DNA of 59,090 nt, from contig CAXUHU010000010.1 in the NCBI GenBank assembly GCA_964250925.1, positions 1 through 59,090 of the forward strand, in the 5' to 3' direction. Shown here one piece after another: positions 8,552 to 17,042 of this stretch (its first letter is position 1; each line of letters starts with the position of its first letter). The position numbers and the translations under genes were made by a program. This DNA is from BOG-908 sp964250925. GTDB taxonomy: Bacteria; Pseudomonadota; Alphaproteobacteria; Acetobacterales; Acetobacteraceae. Below the pieces are notes generated by a model. The model saw only the letters and a program-made list of their open reading frames with translations. It made no database searches and had not been told where the DNA came from.

Positions 8552-9328
8552 TTAAGTGACTGTCGCGCTGCCAGTGGCGCGCACCTCGATTAGATCGACA
8601 TTCACGTCGCTGGGCAACGCCAAGATTGCGACCAGCGCTTTGGCCATCGATGCAGGCGTCGCCATTGCTCCTGTGAAAGCTGCATGACCCGTGCGCGTGA
8701 TCGTCTCGAAAAACCTCGTCGTTACGGCCGGATCCCAGTCGCGGCCGCCGGCGCTGCCGGAGACCGATCCCGATCGCAGCAACGTCACGCGTATGCCGTC
8801 CTCCCGCAATTCGTCGCGCATGGCCGCCGATAAAACCTCAAGACCGCCTTTGGTGGCCGCATACACGCCAAGATAGGGAAACGGCATGCGTGTCGACTCG
8901 CTCGAGACGGACAGGATATGTCCCTTGGTTGCACGCAGATGCGGAATGGCCGAACGCATGCACCACATCGGACCTAGCAGATTGATGTCCACGTGATCCC
9001 TGACTTGGGTCGGTGTTGCATCCTCCAATCGAAATGGATGAAAAATGGCCGCGTTATTGACCAGGAAATCCAAGCGGCCAAAATGCTTCACCGTCCTAGC
9101 GACGGCTGAATCGACACGCTCATGCGATCCAACATCGCATTCTAGCGCAAGAACGCTATCACCATGCTTCTGCCCGACAGCGTCGAGCTCGGGCGACGGG
9201 CGGGCAAAGCACGCCACCGCTGCGCCAGACGCAACCAGGGCATCTATAAAGTAGCGGCCCATTCCGCGCGACCCGCCGGTGACGATGCCGACTTTTCCGG
9301 TTAGTATGGAAGGTGTGTCATGCTCTTC
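8552..9328 (-). CDS. Classical SDR dehydrogenase
   Basis: A 259-residue short-chain dehydrogenase with TGGSRGMG cofactor loop, NNAA, catalytic Ser (SVSSES) and YAATK, so the triad is complete. Likely oxidises a secondary alcohol or reduces a ketone on a CoA or terpenoid intermediate with NAD(P). The frame begins at a GTG (9329-9331) encoding VEEHDTPS; no ATG precedes it, and coordinates of the start are within one codon. It follows the DUF35 gene with only about 3 nt between stop and start, so the two are translated together. It ends 3 nt from the convergent SDR-like gene. Last gene of the 8.5-14.6 kb minus operon. Confidence 0.85.
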   Translation of the reverse strand, partial: EEHDTPSILTGKVGIVTGGSRGMGRYFIDALVASGAAVACFARPSPELDAVGQKHGDSVLALECDVGSHERVDSAVARTVKHFGRLDFLVNNAAIFHPFRLEDATPTQVRDHVDINLLGPMWCMRSAIPHLRATKGHILSVSSESTRMPFPYLGVYAATKGGLEVLSAAMRDELREDGIRVTLLRSGSVSGSAGGRDWDPAVTTRFFETITRTGHAAFTGAMATPASMAKALVAILALPSDVNVDLIEVRATGSATVT

Positions 9329-9334
9329 CACGTG

Positions 9335-9739
9335 CTACGCCGCGTTCAGCCTTCGAAGTTGCGGTATCCAAACGTCATCCGCTGCCTGATCGAAAACAAC
9401 CTTCACTCGCTGACCGATGGCAACGCTTGCCGGGTCGTCTCCCACGTACTGTGCGGTCAATCTTACGCCCGGCTCGTCATCGAGATCGACCGTTAGCAGC
9501 GCGTAAGGCACTTTCAAATCCGGCAACCAAGGATGGTAATTGATCGTGTAGGTGTAAATCGTGCCCGAGCCTCTTGCAGCACGCGGAGCAACGGAACGTG
9601 ACAAGCACTTCGGACAGATCACCTGCGGCGGATGGATCGCATGATTGCAATCGTTGCAATGCATAATCAGCAACTCTCCCCGCTTACCACCGCTCCAGAA
9701 GGGGGTGTTCTCGGGCGTCAACTCGGGCAGCAGGCGCAT
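9335..9739 (-). CDS. DUF35 OB-fold protein with zinc ribbon
   Basis: 134 residues. An N-terminal helix (TPENTPFWSGGKRGELL) is followed by a rubredoxin-like zinc ribbon with CNDC and CPKC (residues 28-45), then an OB-fold strand set (GSGTIYTYTINYHPW ... VPYALLTVDLDDEPGVRL). This is the DUF35 / acyl-CoA-associated architecture. Members form complexes with thiolase-like partners; in sterol side-chain degradation the DUF35 partner of Ltp2 is needed for retro-aldol cleavage. An Ltp2-like gene is present at 17043-18215, in a different operon, so a cross-operon complex is likely but inferred. Encoded directly upstream of an SDR and downstream of an acyl-CoA ligase. Confidence 0.88.
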   Translation of the reverse strand: MRLLPELTPENTPFWSGGKRGELLIMHCNDCNHAIHPPQVICPKCLSRSVAPRAARGSGTIYTYTINYHPWLPDLKVPYALLTVDLDDEPGVRLTAQYVGDDPASVAIGQRVKVVFDQAADDVWIPQLRRLNAA

Positions 9740-9778
9740 GTGTCAGCCCCGTTTGGTGGCGATCAGTGCGGACGAGTC

Positions 9779-11389
9779 TTAGCGCCGTACCATCTGGAAG
9801 CCGGCCTTTTCCCGGTCCCAGGTAGCGGATGTACATCCCTCGTCGCGTAACTGGTATTTCAAGACCTTGCCAGTCGGGTTCCGCGGCAAGTCTCTGCGAA
9901 ACTCTATGTAGCGCGGTACTGCGAAATAGGGAACCTTGTCGAGCGACCAGCTGCACAACGCCTCTTCGGTCAAGTGCGTGTTCTCTTTAAGAACACAGGT
10001 GACCTTGACATCGTCTTCTCCCAGCTTGGAAAGCACCGCATGAACCGCTACGTCCATGATGTCCGGATGATCCTGGTACGTCTTCTCCATTTCAAAACTC
10101 GAAATGTTCTCACCGCGGCGACGCAAGTAATCCTTCTTTCGATCAAGGAAATAGAATTCGCCGTTCGCTCCAAACTTGCCGACATCGCCGGTGTGAAGCC
10201 ATAGATTTTTCATGATCTTCAGCGTGTCAACTGGGCGGTTCCAGTATCCCTCGAACATCACAAAGGGACGTTTCGGTCGGCATACAACCTCGCCGGCCTG
10301 CCCGACCGAGAGCGGATTTTCCTGATCATCGACGATTGCCACGTCGAACTCTTCAGCCACAGGACCCGAGGAGTCCGGGTCAAGACGTGACGTCAAAGGC
10401 CCATATGTCACCATCGCCGCCTCGGTAAACCCGTAGCCGCCGGCACCCATCACCTCCGCACCAAACCGGCTCCGCCATTTTTCCTGCAGCGCCTTTGGAA
10501 ATGGCGCCGCAGCTACCACCCGTAGCTGACCGAAGCAGCGCTTTGAGGCCTCGCTGTCGGATGCCTCAGCAATCAGCGGATGCATGCTGCCCAGCAGGCT
10601 GACGACCGTAGCACCCGAACGCTCGATCTCCGTCCAGAACGCTGAAAGCGAGAAACGGGGATAGATTGACGCGCGAATGCCGATCATCGCAGTGGCGAGT
10701 ACGCCAGTGGCGGTCGCATTCATGTGGAACAACGGCAGGGCGGTCCAGTAAATGTCGGTGGACCGCAGGCCCGTAACTTTAAGCGACTGCCGTGCCAGGT
10801 TGCAGGCGTAGCCGTGACTGATCATGCAGCCCTTCGACGGGCCTGTGGTGCCGGAAGTGTAGATCAGCATCGACAAATCGCCCGGATCGACCTGTGGAAA
10901 GCTCGAATCCTCACCCGCCAACATCGCCGCGGAAAGGGGCGACGCTTTGATGATGTTGCTTACCGGGGTTTGTTCACCACGATGCAGCAACCTGCACACA
11001 TTCGGCAGACCCTCTGCGACAGCGACGATTCGCTCCGCATAGTCGGCCTCCGAAAGCACCACTTGCGCCCCGGAATCCGCTATCTGATGCCTAAGGAACT
11101 CTCCCTTATAGGCGGTGTTTACCGGAACTGAAATCGCGCCGAGCTTGTTGATTGCAAACCAAGCGACGACCGCGTCGACGTTGTTGTCGAGGATTGATGC
11201 AACGGCGTGTCCTTTGACTACGCCAAGCGCCGCCAAACCTTTCGCCAAGCGAGACGATGCACGATCGATTTGCCTATAGGTGTAAGTCTCGCCCGAGAAG
11301 TCTAGGTAAATTCGGTCGGGATGGTCAGAAACCGCCTTGGCGAGAACGCTGACGACCGTTTCACCATTGCCTGCTTGCCAACTTGTCAT
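9779..11389 (-). CDS. Acyl-CoA synthetase (AMP-forming ligase)
   Basis: A 536-residue ANL-superfamily ligase that adenylates a carboxylic acid and transfers it to CoA. The P-loop YTSGTTGPSKG (about residue 185), GYGFTEAA, HTGDVG and the C-terminal catalytic lysine in RNPTGKVLKYQL are all intact. The overall form resembles CaiC/FadD-type enzymes that take medium or branched acids. ATG at 11389 is preceded by GAGGTG, giving a better start than the TTG one codon earlier. It follows the aldehyde dehydrogenase in the operon, so a sequence P450 alcohol, aldehyde, acid, CoA ester is natural. Substrate not readable from sequence. Confidence 0.9.
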   Translation of the reverse strand: MTSWQAGNGETVVSVLAKAVSDHPDRIYLDFSGETYTYRQIDRASSRLAKGLAALGVVKGHAVASILDNNVDAVVAWFAINKLGAISVPVNTAYKGEFLRHQIADSGAQVVLSEADYAERIVAVAEGLPNVCRLLHRGEQTPVSNIIKASPLSAAMLAGEDSSFPQVDPGDLSMLIYTSGTTGPSKGCMISHGYACNLARQSLKVTGLRSTDIYWTALPLFHMNATATGVLATAMIGIRASIYPRFSLSAFWTEIERSGATVVSLLGSMHPLIAEASDSEASKRCFGQLRVVAAAPFPKALQEKWRSRFGAEVMGAGGYGFTEAAMVTYGPLTSRLDPDSSGPVAEEFDVAIVDDQENPLSVGQAGEVVCRPKRPFVMFEGYWNRPVDTLKIMKNLWLHTGDVGKFGANGEFYFLDRKKDYLRRRGENISSFEMEKTYQDHPDIMDVAVHAVLSKLGEDDVKVTCVLKENTHLTEEALCSWSLDKVPYFAVPRYIEFRRDLPRNPTGKVLKYQLRDEGCTSATWDREKAGFQMVRR

Positions 11390-11438
11390 CAATCACCTCG
11401 GAACGCGGTCTCAGGTCGGTGTCGTCTCCTCGACAGCC

Positions 11439-12914
11439 TCATCCGCCCCGAAAACTAATCGTCTTTATGTTTGTAAACTCGTTAAGGCCTTCGAGCCCGT
11501 ACTCGCGCCCATAACCGGAACGCTTCACGCCGCCAAAGGGTGCGTGACTAGACATACGGCCACCGCCACCGTTAATCATCACACCGCCGGTGCGGAGTTG
11601 CAAAGCTATCTCGTAGGCACGACCCACATCTTGTGAGAATACCGCTCCCGACAGGCCAAAATCACTGTCATTGGCCAACTCGACCGCCTGGTCATCGGTG
11701 TCGTAGCCGATGACAACGCCGATCGGCCCGAATACCTCTTCGCGGGCGATGCGATCAGTATTCTGCACGTCGTCGAAGAAGGTCGGCTCGTAGTAGAAAC
11801 CCCGCGTAAGTCCTTCCGGCCTTCTGCCGCCAGACACCAGAGTTGCCCCTTGGGACTTCGCGATGTCCACGTACTCCTCTGTGCGTTTCCGTGCAACCTC
11901 GCGAATGAGCGGACCCATGGTCACGGTCGCATCCACAGGATTGCCGACCTTCACGCCAGCGACCATGGTACGCAGCATGTCGACGTACTGCTTGCGTATG
12001 GAGTTGTGAACGATGTGACGCGTTAGCAACGCGCAGCCTTGCCCGCTGTGAATGGTAAAGCCGCCCAGCCCGTTGATCGCAGCCAAGCCGATATCGGCGT
12101 CGGGCCGCACGATCATTGCTGACTTGCCTCCCAGTTCGAGAAGCACGCGCTTCAACGTCGGCGCCGACTGCGCTTGTATGGCCGCACCAACCGTGTCGGA
12201 GCCGGTAAAACTGATTAGGTCAACACGTTTGTCCGTCGTCAGCATTTCGCCGACGTCCTTGCCACCGGTAACGATATTCAGCACGCCCCCGGGCAACCCG
12301 ACTTCACGCGCGATTTCGCCGAGCAAAAGTGCCTCAAACGGCGTGTAAGGTGACGGCTTAAGCACCACTGTGCAGCCAGTTACCATAGCCGGAATGATCT
12401 TGCCGAGATTGAGGAAGAATGGAAAATTATAGGGTGTTATCGCCACCACCACGCCCACAGGGTCGCGCGCCATCACGCCGCCGCCCAAAGTCGTTCCGCC
12501 CTGCATATTCGGTGTGGTCTCGACAGGCAGCGGAGTGATGGCGGGCCGTGACGCAATCTCCACCATGTGCCGCGCATGTTGCATGGGAATGCCGTACTGT
12601 AGGTAGCGAGCAATCATCTGCGTAGCGCCGGTTTCAGCGACGATGAGGTCGATGAACTCCTGCGACCGCCGCTCTACCGCGTCGAGGAACGCCGTTAGCT
12701 TCGCCTGTCGTTCAATCGATGGCAACCGTGGCCAGGATCCGTGATCAAATGCCCTCCTTGCTGCGGTCAAGGCAGCGTCGACATGCGCAGGCTCGCCGAC
12801 CGGTGCTTCGCCCAGCACATCCTCGGTCGCTGGATTAAGAACGGCCTCAAGGCGGGAGGTCGGAACCCATTCGCCGCCGATGTAGAGGGCAGCCTTGTCC
12901 TTCAGAATAGCCAT
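11439..12914 (-). CDS. NAD(P)-dependent aldehyde dehydrogenase
   Basis: A 491-residue aldehyde dehydrogenase of normal length. The oxyanion Asn (ITPYNFPFF), the general base Glu in LELGGKSA and the nucleophile Cys in SGQGCALLTR are intact, as is the C-terminal PFGGVKRSGYGRE. It converts an aldehyde to a carboxylic acid. A clear ribosome site (GAAGGGAAG) precedes the ATG. Lies between the P450 gene upstream and an acyl-CoA ligase downstream on the same strand, which suggests that it oxidises an aldehyde made from a P450- or GMC-oxidised terminal methyl before CoA activation. Confidence 0.92.
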   Translation of the reverse strand: MAILKDKAALYIGGEWVPTSRLEAVLNPATEDVLGEAPVGEPAHVDAALTAARRAFDHGSWPRLPSIERQAKLTAFLDAVERRSQEFIDLIVAETGATQMIARYLQYGIPMQHARHMVEIASRPAITPLPVETTPNMQGGTTLGGGVMARDPVGVVVAITPYNFPFFLNLGKIIPAMVTGCTVVLKPSPYTPFEALLLGEIAREVGLPGGVLNIVTGGKDVGEMLTTDKRVDLISFTGSDTVGAAIQAQSAPTLKRVLLELGGKSAMIVRPDADIGLAAINGLGGFTIHSGQGCALLTRHIVHNSIRKQYVDMLRTMVAGVKVGNPVDATVTMGPLIREVARKRTEEYVDIAKSQGATLVSGGRRPEGLTRGFYYEPTFFDDVQNTDRIAREEVFGPIGVVIGYDTDDQAVELANDSDFGLSGAVFSQDVGRAYEIALQLRTGGVMINGGGGRMSSHAPFGGVKRSGYGREYGLEGLNEFTNIKTISFRGG

Positions 12915-12974
12915 CGAGCTTCCCTTCGCATGCAGCCGCGCTTCGTACTAGGCGCGGTTTAAGCCGTAGTCGTC

Positions 12975-14210
12975 TCAGACGACGTCCCATTCGAGTTCCA
13001 GGTGCTCCACGCCGAACACCCCCCCGCCATGGACCGCAATTGGTGCATTGTCTTTCAACCGCCATGCGGGCATGCGTGCCAACCATTCCTGCAGCGCCAC
13101 GGCAAGTTCGCGGCGGGCTAGGTGAGACCCCATGCAAAAATGTGGACCGAAAGAGAAGCCGAGGTGGCGGACATTCTTGCGCTCGAAATCTACGTCCAAC
13201 GGCCTGGAGAACTCCGTTGGATCGAGGCTCGCCAGCGAATCATTGATGGTGATCCAGTCGCCTTGCTTCATGCGAGCGCCGCCGACCTCAACATCGACCT
13301 TACATTGCCGGCTAGAGGTCACGACTGAGTAGCGCCGTAGCAACTCCTCGACCGCCTTTTCGATCAGCTCTGGATGTTGCCGAAGTTGGTCTTGCTGCTC
13401 GGGATGCTCGGCAAGATGACGGAAAAAGAAGCCCAGCGAGGAAGCGACCGTATCAAGCCCGCCGACAAACAGCAGGTACAATATGCCCATCACCTGGTCG
13501 TCGGTAAGCAAGTGGCCGTCGATGACCGATGTTACGACAAAGCTCGCGATGTCATCTTTCGGGTTGGCTCTCCGGTCAGCAGCAAGGTCCCGCAGGTAAT
13601 CCCTGATCGTGACTGCGGCACCCACCTTCACGCGCATGTCGGGTTCGTGGAGCAAATCGTACTCCCATTTCAGGAAAGTATCCGTTTGCTCGGCCGGTAG
13701 ACCCATAAGCTGCATGAAAATACCCACCGGGAACGGGCGACCAAAGGCCGCCATGAATTCGCAACCACCCTGACCACGAAGCGTGTCAACCAATGCCGCC
13801 GCTCGTGCCTTGATGCCTGGCGTCATCTTGGCTACGACAGGAGGAGCAAGAAGTGGGTTCAGGAGCTTGCGAAACTTTGTGTGATCCGGGGGGTCTAACT
13901 CGAGTGGAATAAGATCCCAGCTTTCCCCAACGAAGCCGGAGAAGCCGGCTTCGCCCTTGTTTGTAAACAAATCGGGGCTACTCAAGACGAAACGGATATC
14001 CTCCGCAGTCGTCAGCACCCAAGCTCCCCCGAACTGCCAGTTAGTAGGGTTCCAAAACACTCGATCCTTGCCATGCAGGCTCGCCGTGGCCGCGAAAGGG
14101 CATTGACTCATTCGCGGGTCAGCGAAGAAGTCGAAAGCTTTCACCTGCTCTAGGGGAATGTGGCTGGGTATCGGGTTCGTTGGCGCTGCGACGGTGACGT
14201 GGTCGCTCAT
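12975..14210 (-). CDS. Cytochrome P450, P450cam-like (CYP101-type) class I
   Basis: A soluble 411-residue bacterial P450. The I-helix carries FVGGLDTVASSLGF (about 249-262), with the Asp-Thr pair used for oxygen activation. The ExxR motif is EELLRR (E289, R292) and the heme ligand is C359 in FGPHFCMGSHLARRE. Local resemblance to P450cam is strong: the VGGLDTV string, PFPVGIFMQLMGLP and the C-terminal GVxxLxLxWD pattern. CYP101-type enzymes hydroxylate terpenoids. The ferredoxin gene lies 22 nt upstream. A paralogue is at 20522-21766. Regioselectivity and substrate are unknown; a terpenoid or steroid-like methyl group is a guess. Confidence 0.93.
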   Translation of the reverse strand: MSDHVTVAAPTNPIPSHIPLEQVKAFDFFADPRMSQCPFAATASLHGKDRVFWNPTNWQFGGAWVLTTAEDIRFVLSSPDLFTNKGEAGFSGFVGESWDLIPLELDPPDHTKFRKLLNPLLAPPVVAKMTPGIKARAAALVDTLRGQGGCEFMAAFGRPFPVGIFMQLMGLPAEQTDTFLKWEYDLLHEPDMRVKVGAAVTIRDYLRDLAADRRANPKDDIASFVVTSVIDGHLLTDDQVMGILYLLFVGGLDTVASSLGFFFRHLAEHPEQQDQLRQHPELIEKAVEELLRRYSVVTSSRQCKVDVEVGGARMKQGDWITINDSLASLDPTEFSRPLDVDFERKNVRHLGFSFGPHFCMGSHLARRELAVALQEWLARMPAWRLKDNAPIAVHGGGVFGVEHLELEWDVV

Positions 14211-14232
14211 GTCTTTCGCCTTTCCTCTTGGA

Positions 14233-14550
14233 CTAACCTTCGGGCGCGATAGTGACCGTCAGCCCATCGAGAGACGCATCGAACAGGATTTGGCAGGACA
14301 GGCGTGAAGTCGCTGCATTGAAATCGGACGATTCCAGCAGGTCGCACTCATCCTGGGACCTTGGCGGCAGCCTGTTGAACCATTCCGGCGCCACGTGCAC
14401 GTGGCAAGTAGCGCAAGAACAACAGCCGCCGCACAACGCCAGCAATTCCGCTACACCGCCATCACGAATGATTTGCATGATGGACAAGCCGGGTTTTGCG
14501 TCGATTTTGCGCGTGGATCCGTCGCGTTCGGTAACCACGATCGACACCAT
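14233..14550 (-). CDS. [2Fe-2S] ferredoxin, putidaredoxin/adrenodoxin type
   Basis: 105 residues. Cluster cysteines C40, C46, C49 and C86 are in the arrangement LCGGCCSCATCHV and SRLSCQI, as in putidaredoxin and adrenodoxin. Two extra cysteines (C43, C44) sit inside the cluster loop, where putidaredoxin has small residues; these are unusual and may affect stability. It shuttles electrons from the reductase at 57809-59059 to the P450 encoded 22 nt downstream and probably to the second P450 too. First gene of the minus operon; candidate operator copy 3 lies just upstream of its start. Confidence 0.93.
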   Translation of the reverse strand: MVSIVVTERDGSTRKIDAKPGLSIMQIIRDGGVAELLALCGGCCSCATCHVHVAPEWFNRLPPRSQDECDLLESSDFNAATSRLSCQILFDASLDGLTVTIAPEG

Positions 14551-14556
14551 ACCTAC

Positions 14557-14587
14557 CTCGCTAACTAGGTGGCCCAGGTTATACTAC
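14557..14587. promoter_or_regulatory. Candidate operator, copy 3, with adjacent half-sites
   Basis: CAGGT-TAT-ACTAC at 14575-14587 matches the cluster element. A second piece, TAACTAGGT (14562-14570), is the exact 9-mer also found at 44227-44235 and, reversed, at 49648-49656. Located 8-37 nt upstream of the ferredoxin start, so it probably controls the P450 operon. Confidence 0.5.
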
Positions 14588-14655
14588 CGAGGACTTGTTT
14601 ACGCAATAGAGGAGCCAACGACTGAGATTTCGGCCAAGAAGCGCCCGGTTGGCGA

Positions 14656-16206
14656 TCATAGGGCTGGGCGTATCCAGTATCGCTCACGTATGAGACGCTT
14701 GTAGAGCTTGCCGGTGTCATGCCGGGGAAGAGCGGGATCAAAGTCGATGGCACGCGGGCACTTGATATGCGAAAGCCTGCTGCGGCAGTAAGCAATGAGT
14801 TCTTCGGCGAAAACGGGGTTTGCGTCCCCCCAGTCGATCGGCTGGACGACGGCTCGTACCTCCTCGCCCATCTCCGCGCTCGGCACGCCGACCACCGCCA
14901 CGTCGGCTATTTTCGGGTGTTCGGCCAGGATGTTTTCGGTCTCTTGCGGGTAGATGTTGACCCCACCCGAGATGATCATAAAACTCAATCTGTCTGTCAG
15001 AAACAGGTAGCCGTCGGCATCCAGGTAGCCGACATCGCCGAGGGTCGACCAGTGCCTATATGACGGATGACGCGAGTCCAAAGTCTTTTGCGGATCGTTG
15101 AGGTAGGTGAAGTCCCAACCGCCTTCGAAATAGACGACGCCTTGCGAGCCGGCTGGCAACTCCTGGCCTTCCGCATCGCAGATATGGATCTTCCCCCAAC
15201 TAGCCCGGCCAACCGAGCCGGGCTTGCGCAGCCACTCCTGTGTGGTGATGAAGGTGGCTCCAGCGCCTTCGGATCCTGCATAATATTCAAAGACGATCGG
15301 CCCCAACCAGTCGATCATCTGACGCTTGACCGCCACCGGGCAAGGCGCCGCAGCATGCAAAACGACGCGCAGTGACGATAGATCATAAGCCTCCCTTACC
15401 TTATCGGGCAGGCGGAGCAGGCGTATGAACATGGTCGGAACCATCTGAACGAAATCCACGCGGTATACGGCAATTGCAGCCAACGTCGCTTCGGGATCGA
15501 ACTTGCGCATCAGGACCACCGTGCTGCCGATGCGCTGTGCCGTCGTGGTAAAAGCCAGCGGTGCCGTATGATAGAGTGGTGCTGGAGAGAGATAGATGGT
15601 GTTCTCATCAACGCCGTAGGTGGTCTGCTGCCTTACGGCCAGGTCATGCTCATCCGTTGCAGCGCCGCCGGTCAACGGTAGGCGCACGCCTTTCGGACGA
15701 CCAGTTGTCCCCGATGAGTAAACCATGTGGAAGCCAGCCTGCTCATCAGCGATCGGTATCGTTGCCTGCTTGGCGAGAGCACTCTGCCACGATCCGATCC
15801 CGTCTCCCGCATCGTCGGTGAACAGGATACTGGCAAGCGCCGCGCACCGGTCACGATAGATGTTTAGGAACTTGGGCAAGCCCGCAATCTGGTGACAGGT
15901 AAGCAGAAACTTCGCGCTGCAGTCGGATAGGATGTAAGCTGCCTCGTCAGCTGTAAGGGCGGTTGAGATCGGAGCGATGTACACGCCTGAGCGCTGCCCA
16001 GCCCAATAGAATTCGTAGTAGTGCAAGCTGTTCGGAAGCCAAATCGCAACCGAGTCGCCGTTCTGAATACCTAGCGAGCGAAAAAGATGCGCGCCCTGAT
16101 TTCCTACCAACTCTAACGCACCATACGTCAGCACCTCGCCCGTGTCGCTCATCACGGCGGCCGGTTTGTCCGGGCGCACCGCGGCGTGAAACCTCGGATG
16201 TGTCAT
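14656..16206 (-). CDS. Acyl-CoA synthetase (FadD17/FadD19-like ligase)
   Basis: A 516-residue ANL ligase with YSSGTTGRPKG P-loop (about 168), YYAGSEGAG, GDVGYLDADGYLFLTDR hinge region and the catalytic lysine in HDTGKLYKRL. The shape, with SGGVNIYPQETENIL, is like the actinobacterial FadD enzymes that activate sterol side-chain or other bulky acids; that comparison is from memory of family features. Strong ribosome site AAGGAGA precedes ATG at 16206. It is the first gene after the divergent promoter shared with the SDR at 16342. 105 nt separate it from the ferredoxin, a space that contains an operator candidate, so the downstream operon may have its own promoter. Confidence 0.9.
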   Translation of the reverse strand: MTHPRFHAAVRPDKPAAVMSDTGEVLTYGALELVGNQGAHLFRSLGIQNGDSVAIWLPNSLHYYEFYWAGQRSGVYIAPISTALTADEAAYILSDCSAKFLLTCHQIAGLPKFLNIYRDRCAALASILFTDDAGDGIGSWQSALAKQATIPIADEQAGFHMVYSSGTTGRPKGVRLPLTGGAATDEHDLAVRQQTTYGVDENTIYLSPAPLYHTAPLAFTTTAQRIGSTVVLMRKFDPEATLAAIAVYRVDFVQMVPTMFIRLLRLPDKVREAYDLSSLRVVLHAAAPCPVAVKRQMIDWLGPIVFEYYAGSEGAGATFITTQEWLRKPGSVGRASWGKIHICDAEGQELPAGSQGVVYFEGGWDFTYLNDPQKTLDSRHPSYRHWSTLGDVGYLDADGYLFLTDRLSFMIISGGVNIYPQETENILAEHPKIADVAVVGVPSAEMGEEVRAVVQPIDWGDANPVFAEELIAYCRSRLSHIKCPRAIDFDPALPRHDTGKLYKRLIRERYWIRPAL

Positions 16207-16224
16207 GGCCGTTCTCCTTGTGTC

Positions 16225-16243
16225 GTTCGAAGTTAAAACGAAC
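16225..16243. repeat. Inverted repeat GTTCG-N9-CGAAC in divergent promoter
   Basis: Perfect 5-bp arms (16225-16229 and 16239-16243) around an AT-rich 9-nt spacer, 19 nt upstream of the ligase start. Position and symmetry fit a regulatory site; no assignment to a regulator is possible. Confidence 0.35.
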
Positions 16244-16256
16244 TTGATCGCTGGTC

Positions 16257-16269
16257 AGAGTTACATTGA
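16257..16269 (+). promoter_or_regulatory. Weak candidate operator, copy 4 (AGAGT-TAC-ATTGA)
   Basis: Keeps the AGTTA core of the cluster element but deviates in the right arm. In the divergent region between a ligase and an SDR gene. Confidence 0.25.
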
Positions 16270-16277
16270 ATAAGGGG

Positions 16278-16289
16278 GTCGAATTCGAC
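16278..16289. repeat. Perfect 12-bp palindrome GTCGAATTCGAC
   Basis: Fully symmetric 12-mer in the divergent ligase/SDR promoter region, 53 nt before the SDR start. May be a second regulatory site. Confidence 0.3.
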
Positions 16290-16341
16290 TTCGCCTTTCG
16301 GCAGGTTCCAAGAAGATCTAATGCAGAGAAGGTGTTGAGAC

Positions 16342-17034
16342 ATGGAAGGTAAGGTAATCGTGGTAACCGGAGGATTCGGAGAGCTCGGGCAGGCAGTGGG
16401 TATGCGCGCCGCTGCGTTAGGGGCGCAGGTTGTGCTCGTCGACATCGCGCCAGCGGCACCGTCGTTGCCCGTTGGTGACTTAGCGCCATATGTCTGTATG
16501 CCTGGTGTGGACCTGCAAGTCGCTGACGTAGCGGCATCGACTCTCGCCTCCGTCAACGCGAAGCTTGGACGGATCGATGCGTTAGCTAATGTAGCTGGAG
16601 CATTTCGCTGGCAAACCGTCGCTGATGGCGACACCCAAACGTGGGATCTGCTGTATGGCATCAATGTCCGCACGGCGCTGAACGCGTCCCGCGCTGTCCT
16701 CCCCTACATGAAGCATGGCGAAGGAGCGATCGTAAACGTCGGCGCAAACGGCGCATTGAAGGCCACCGGCGGCATGGGTGCATACGCGGCATCCAAATCT
16801 GGGGTCCACCGCTTGACGGAAGCAATGGCCGAAGAATTGAAGCCCGCCGATATACGTGTCAACGCTGTGCTCCCGTCGATCATAGACACGGCAGCCAACC
16901 GCGGCGACATGCCAAATGAGGATTTCTCCAAGTGGGTGACGCCGCAAGCACTCGCTCGCGTAATCGTATTTCTCATGTCCTCCGACGCGGACGCGATCAC
17001 CGGTGCCTTGCTGCCGGTCGTGGGCCGGGTTTGA
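16342..17034 (+). CDS. SDR with substituted catalytic serine
   Basis: A 230-residue short-chain dehydrogenase. The cofactor loop TGGFGELG, NVAGA and YAASK are present, but the usual Ser 13 residues before the Tyr is Ala (VNVGANGALKATGGMGAYAASK). The NVGA variant occurs in some SDR subfamilies and is not proof of inactivity. The short C-terminus resembles dihydropteridine-reductase-like SDRs. The single plus-strand gene between two minus operons, it is divergent from the ligase at 16206 and ends 8 nt from the convergent Ltp2-like gene. Probably acts on a hydroxy- or keto-intermediate. Confidence 0.82.
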   Translation: MEGKVIVVTGGFGELGQAVGMRAAALGAQVVLVDIAPAAPSLPVGDLAPYVCMPGVDLQVADVAASTLASVNAKLGRIDALANVAGAFRWQTVADGDTQTWDLLYGINVRTALNASRAVLPYMKHGEGAIVNVGANGALKATGGMGAYAASKSGVHRLTEAMAEELKPADIRVNAVLPSIIDTAANRGDMPNEDFSKWVTPQALARVIVFLMSSDADAITGALLPVVGRV

Positions 17035-17042
17035 CGGACACG

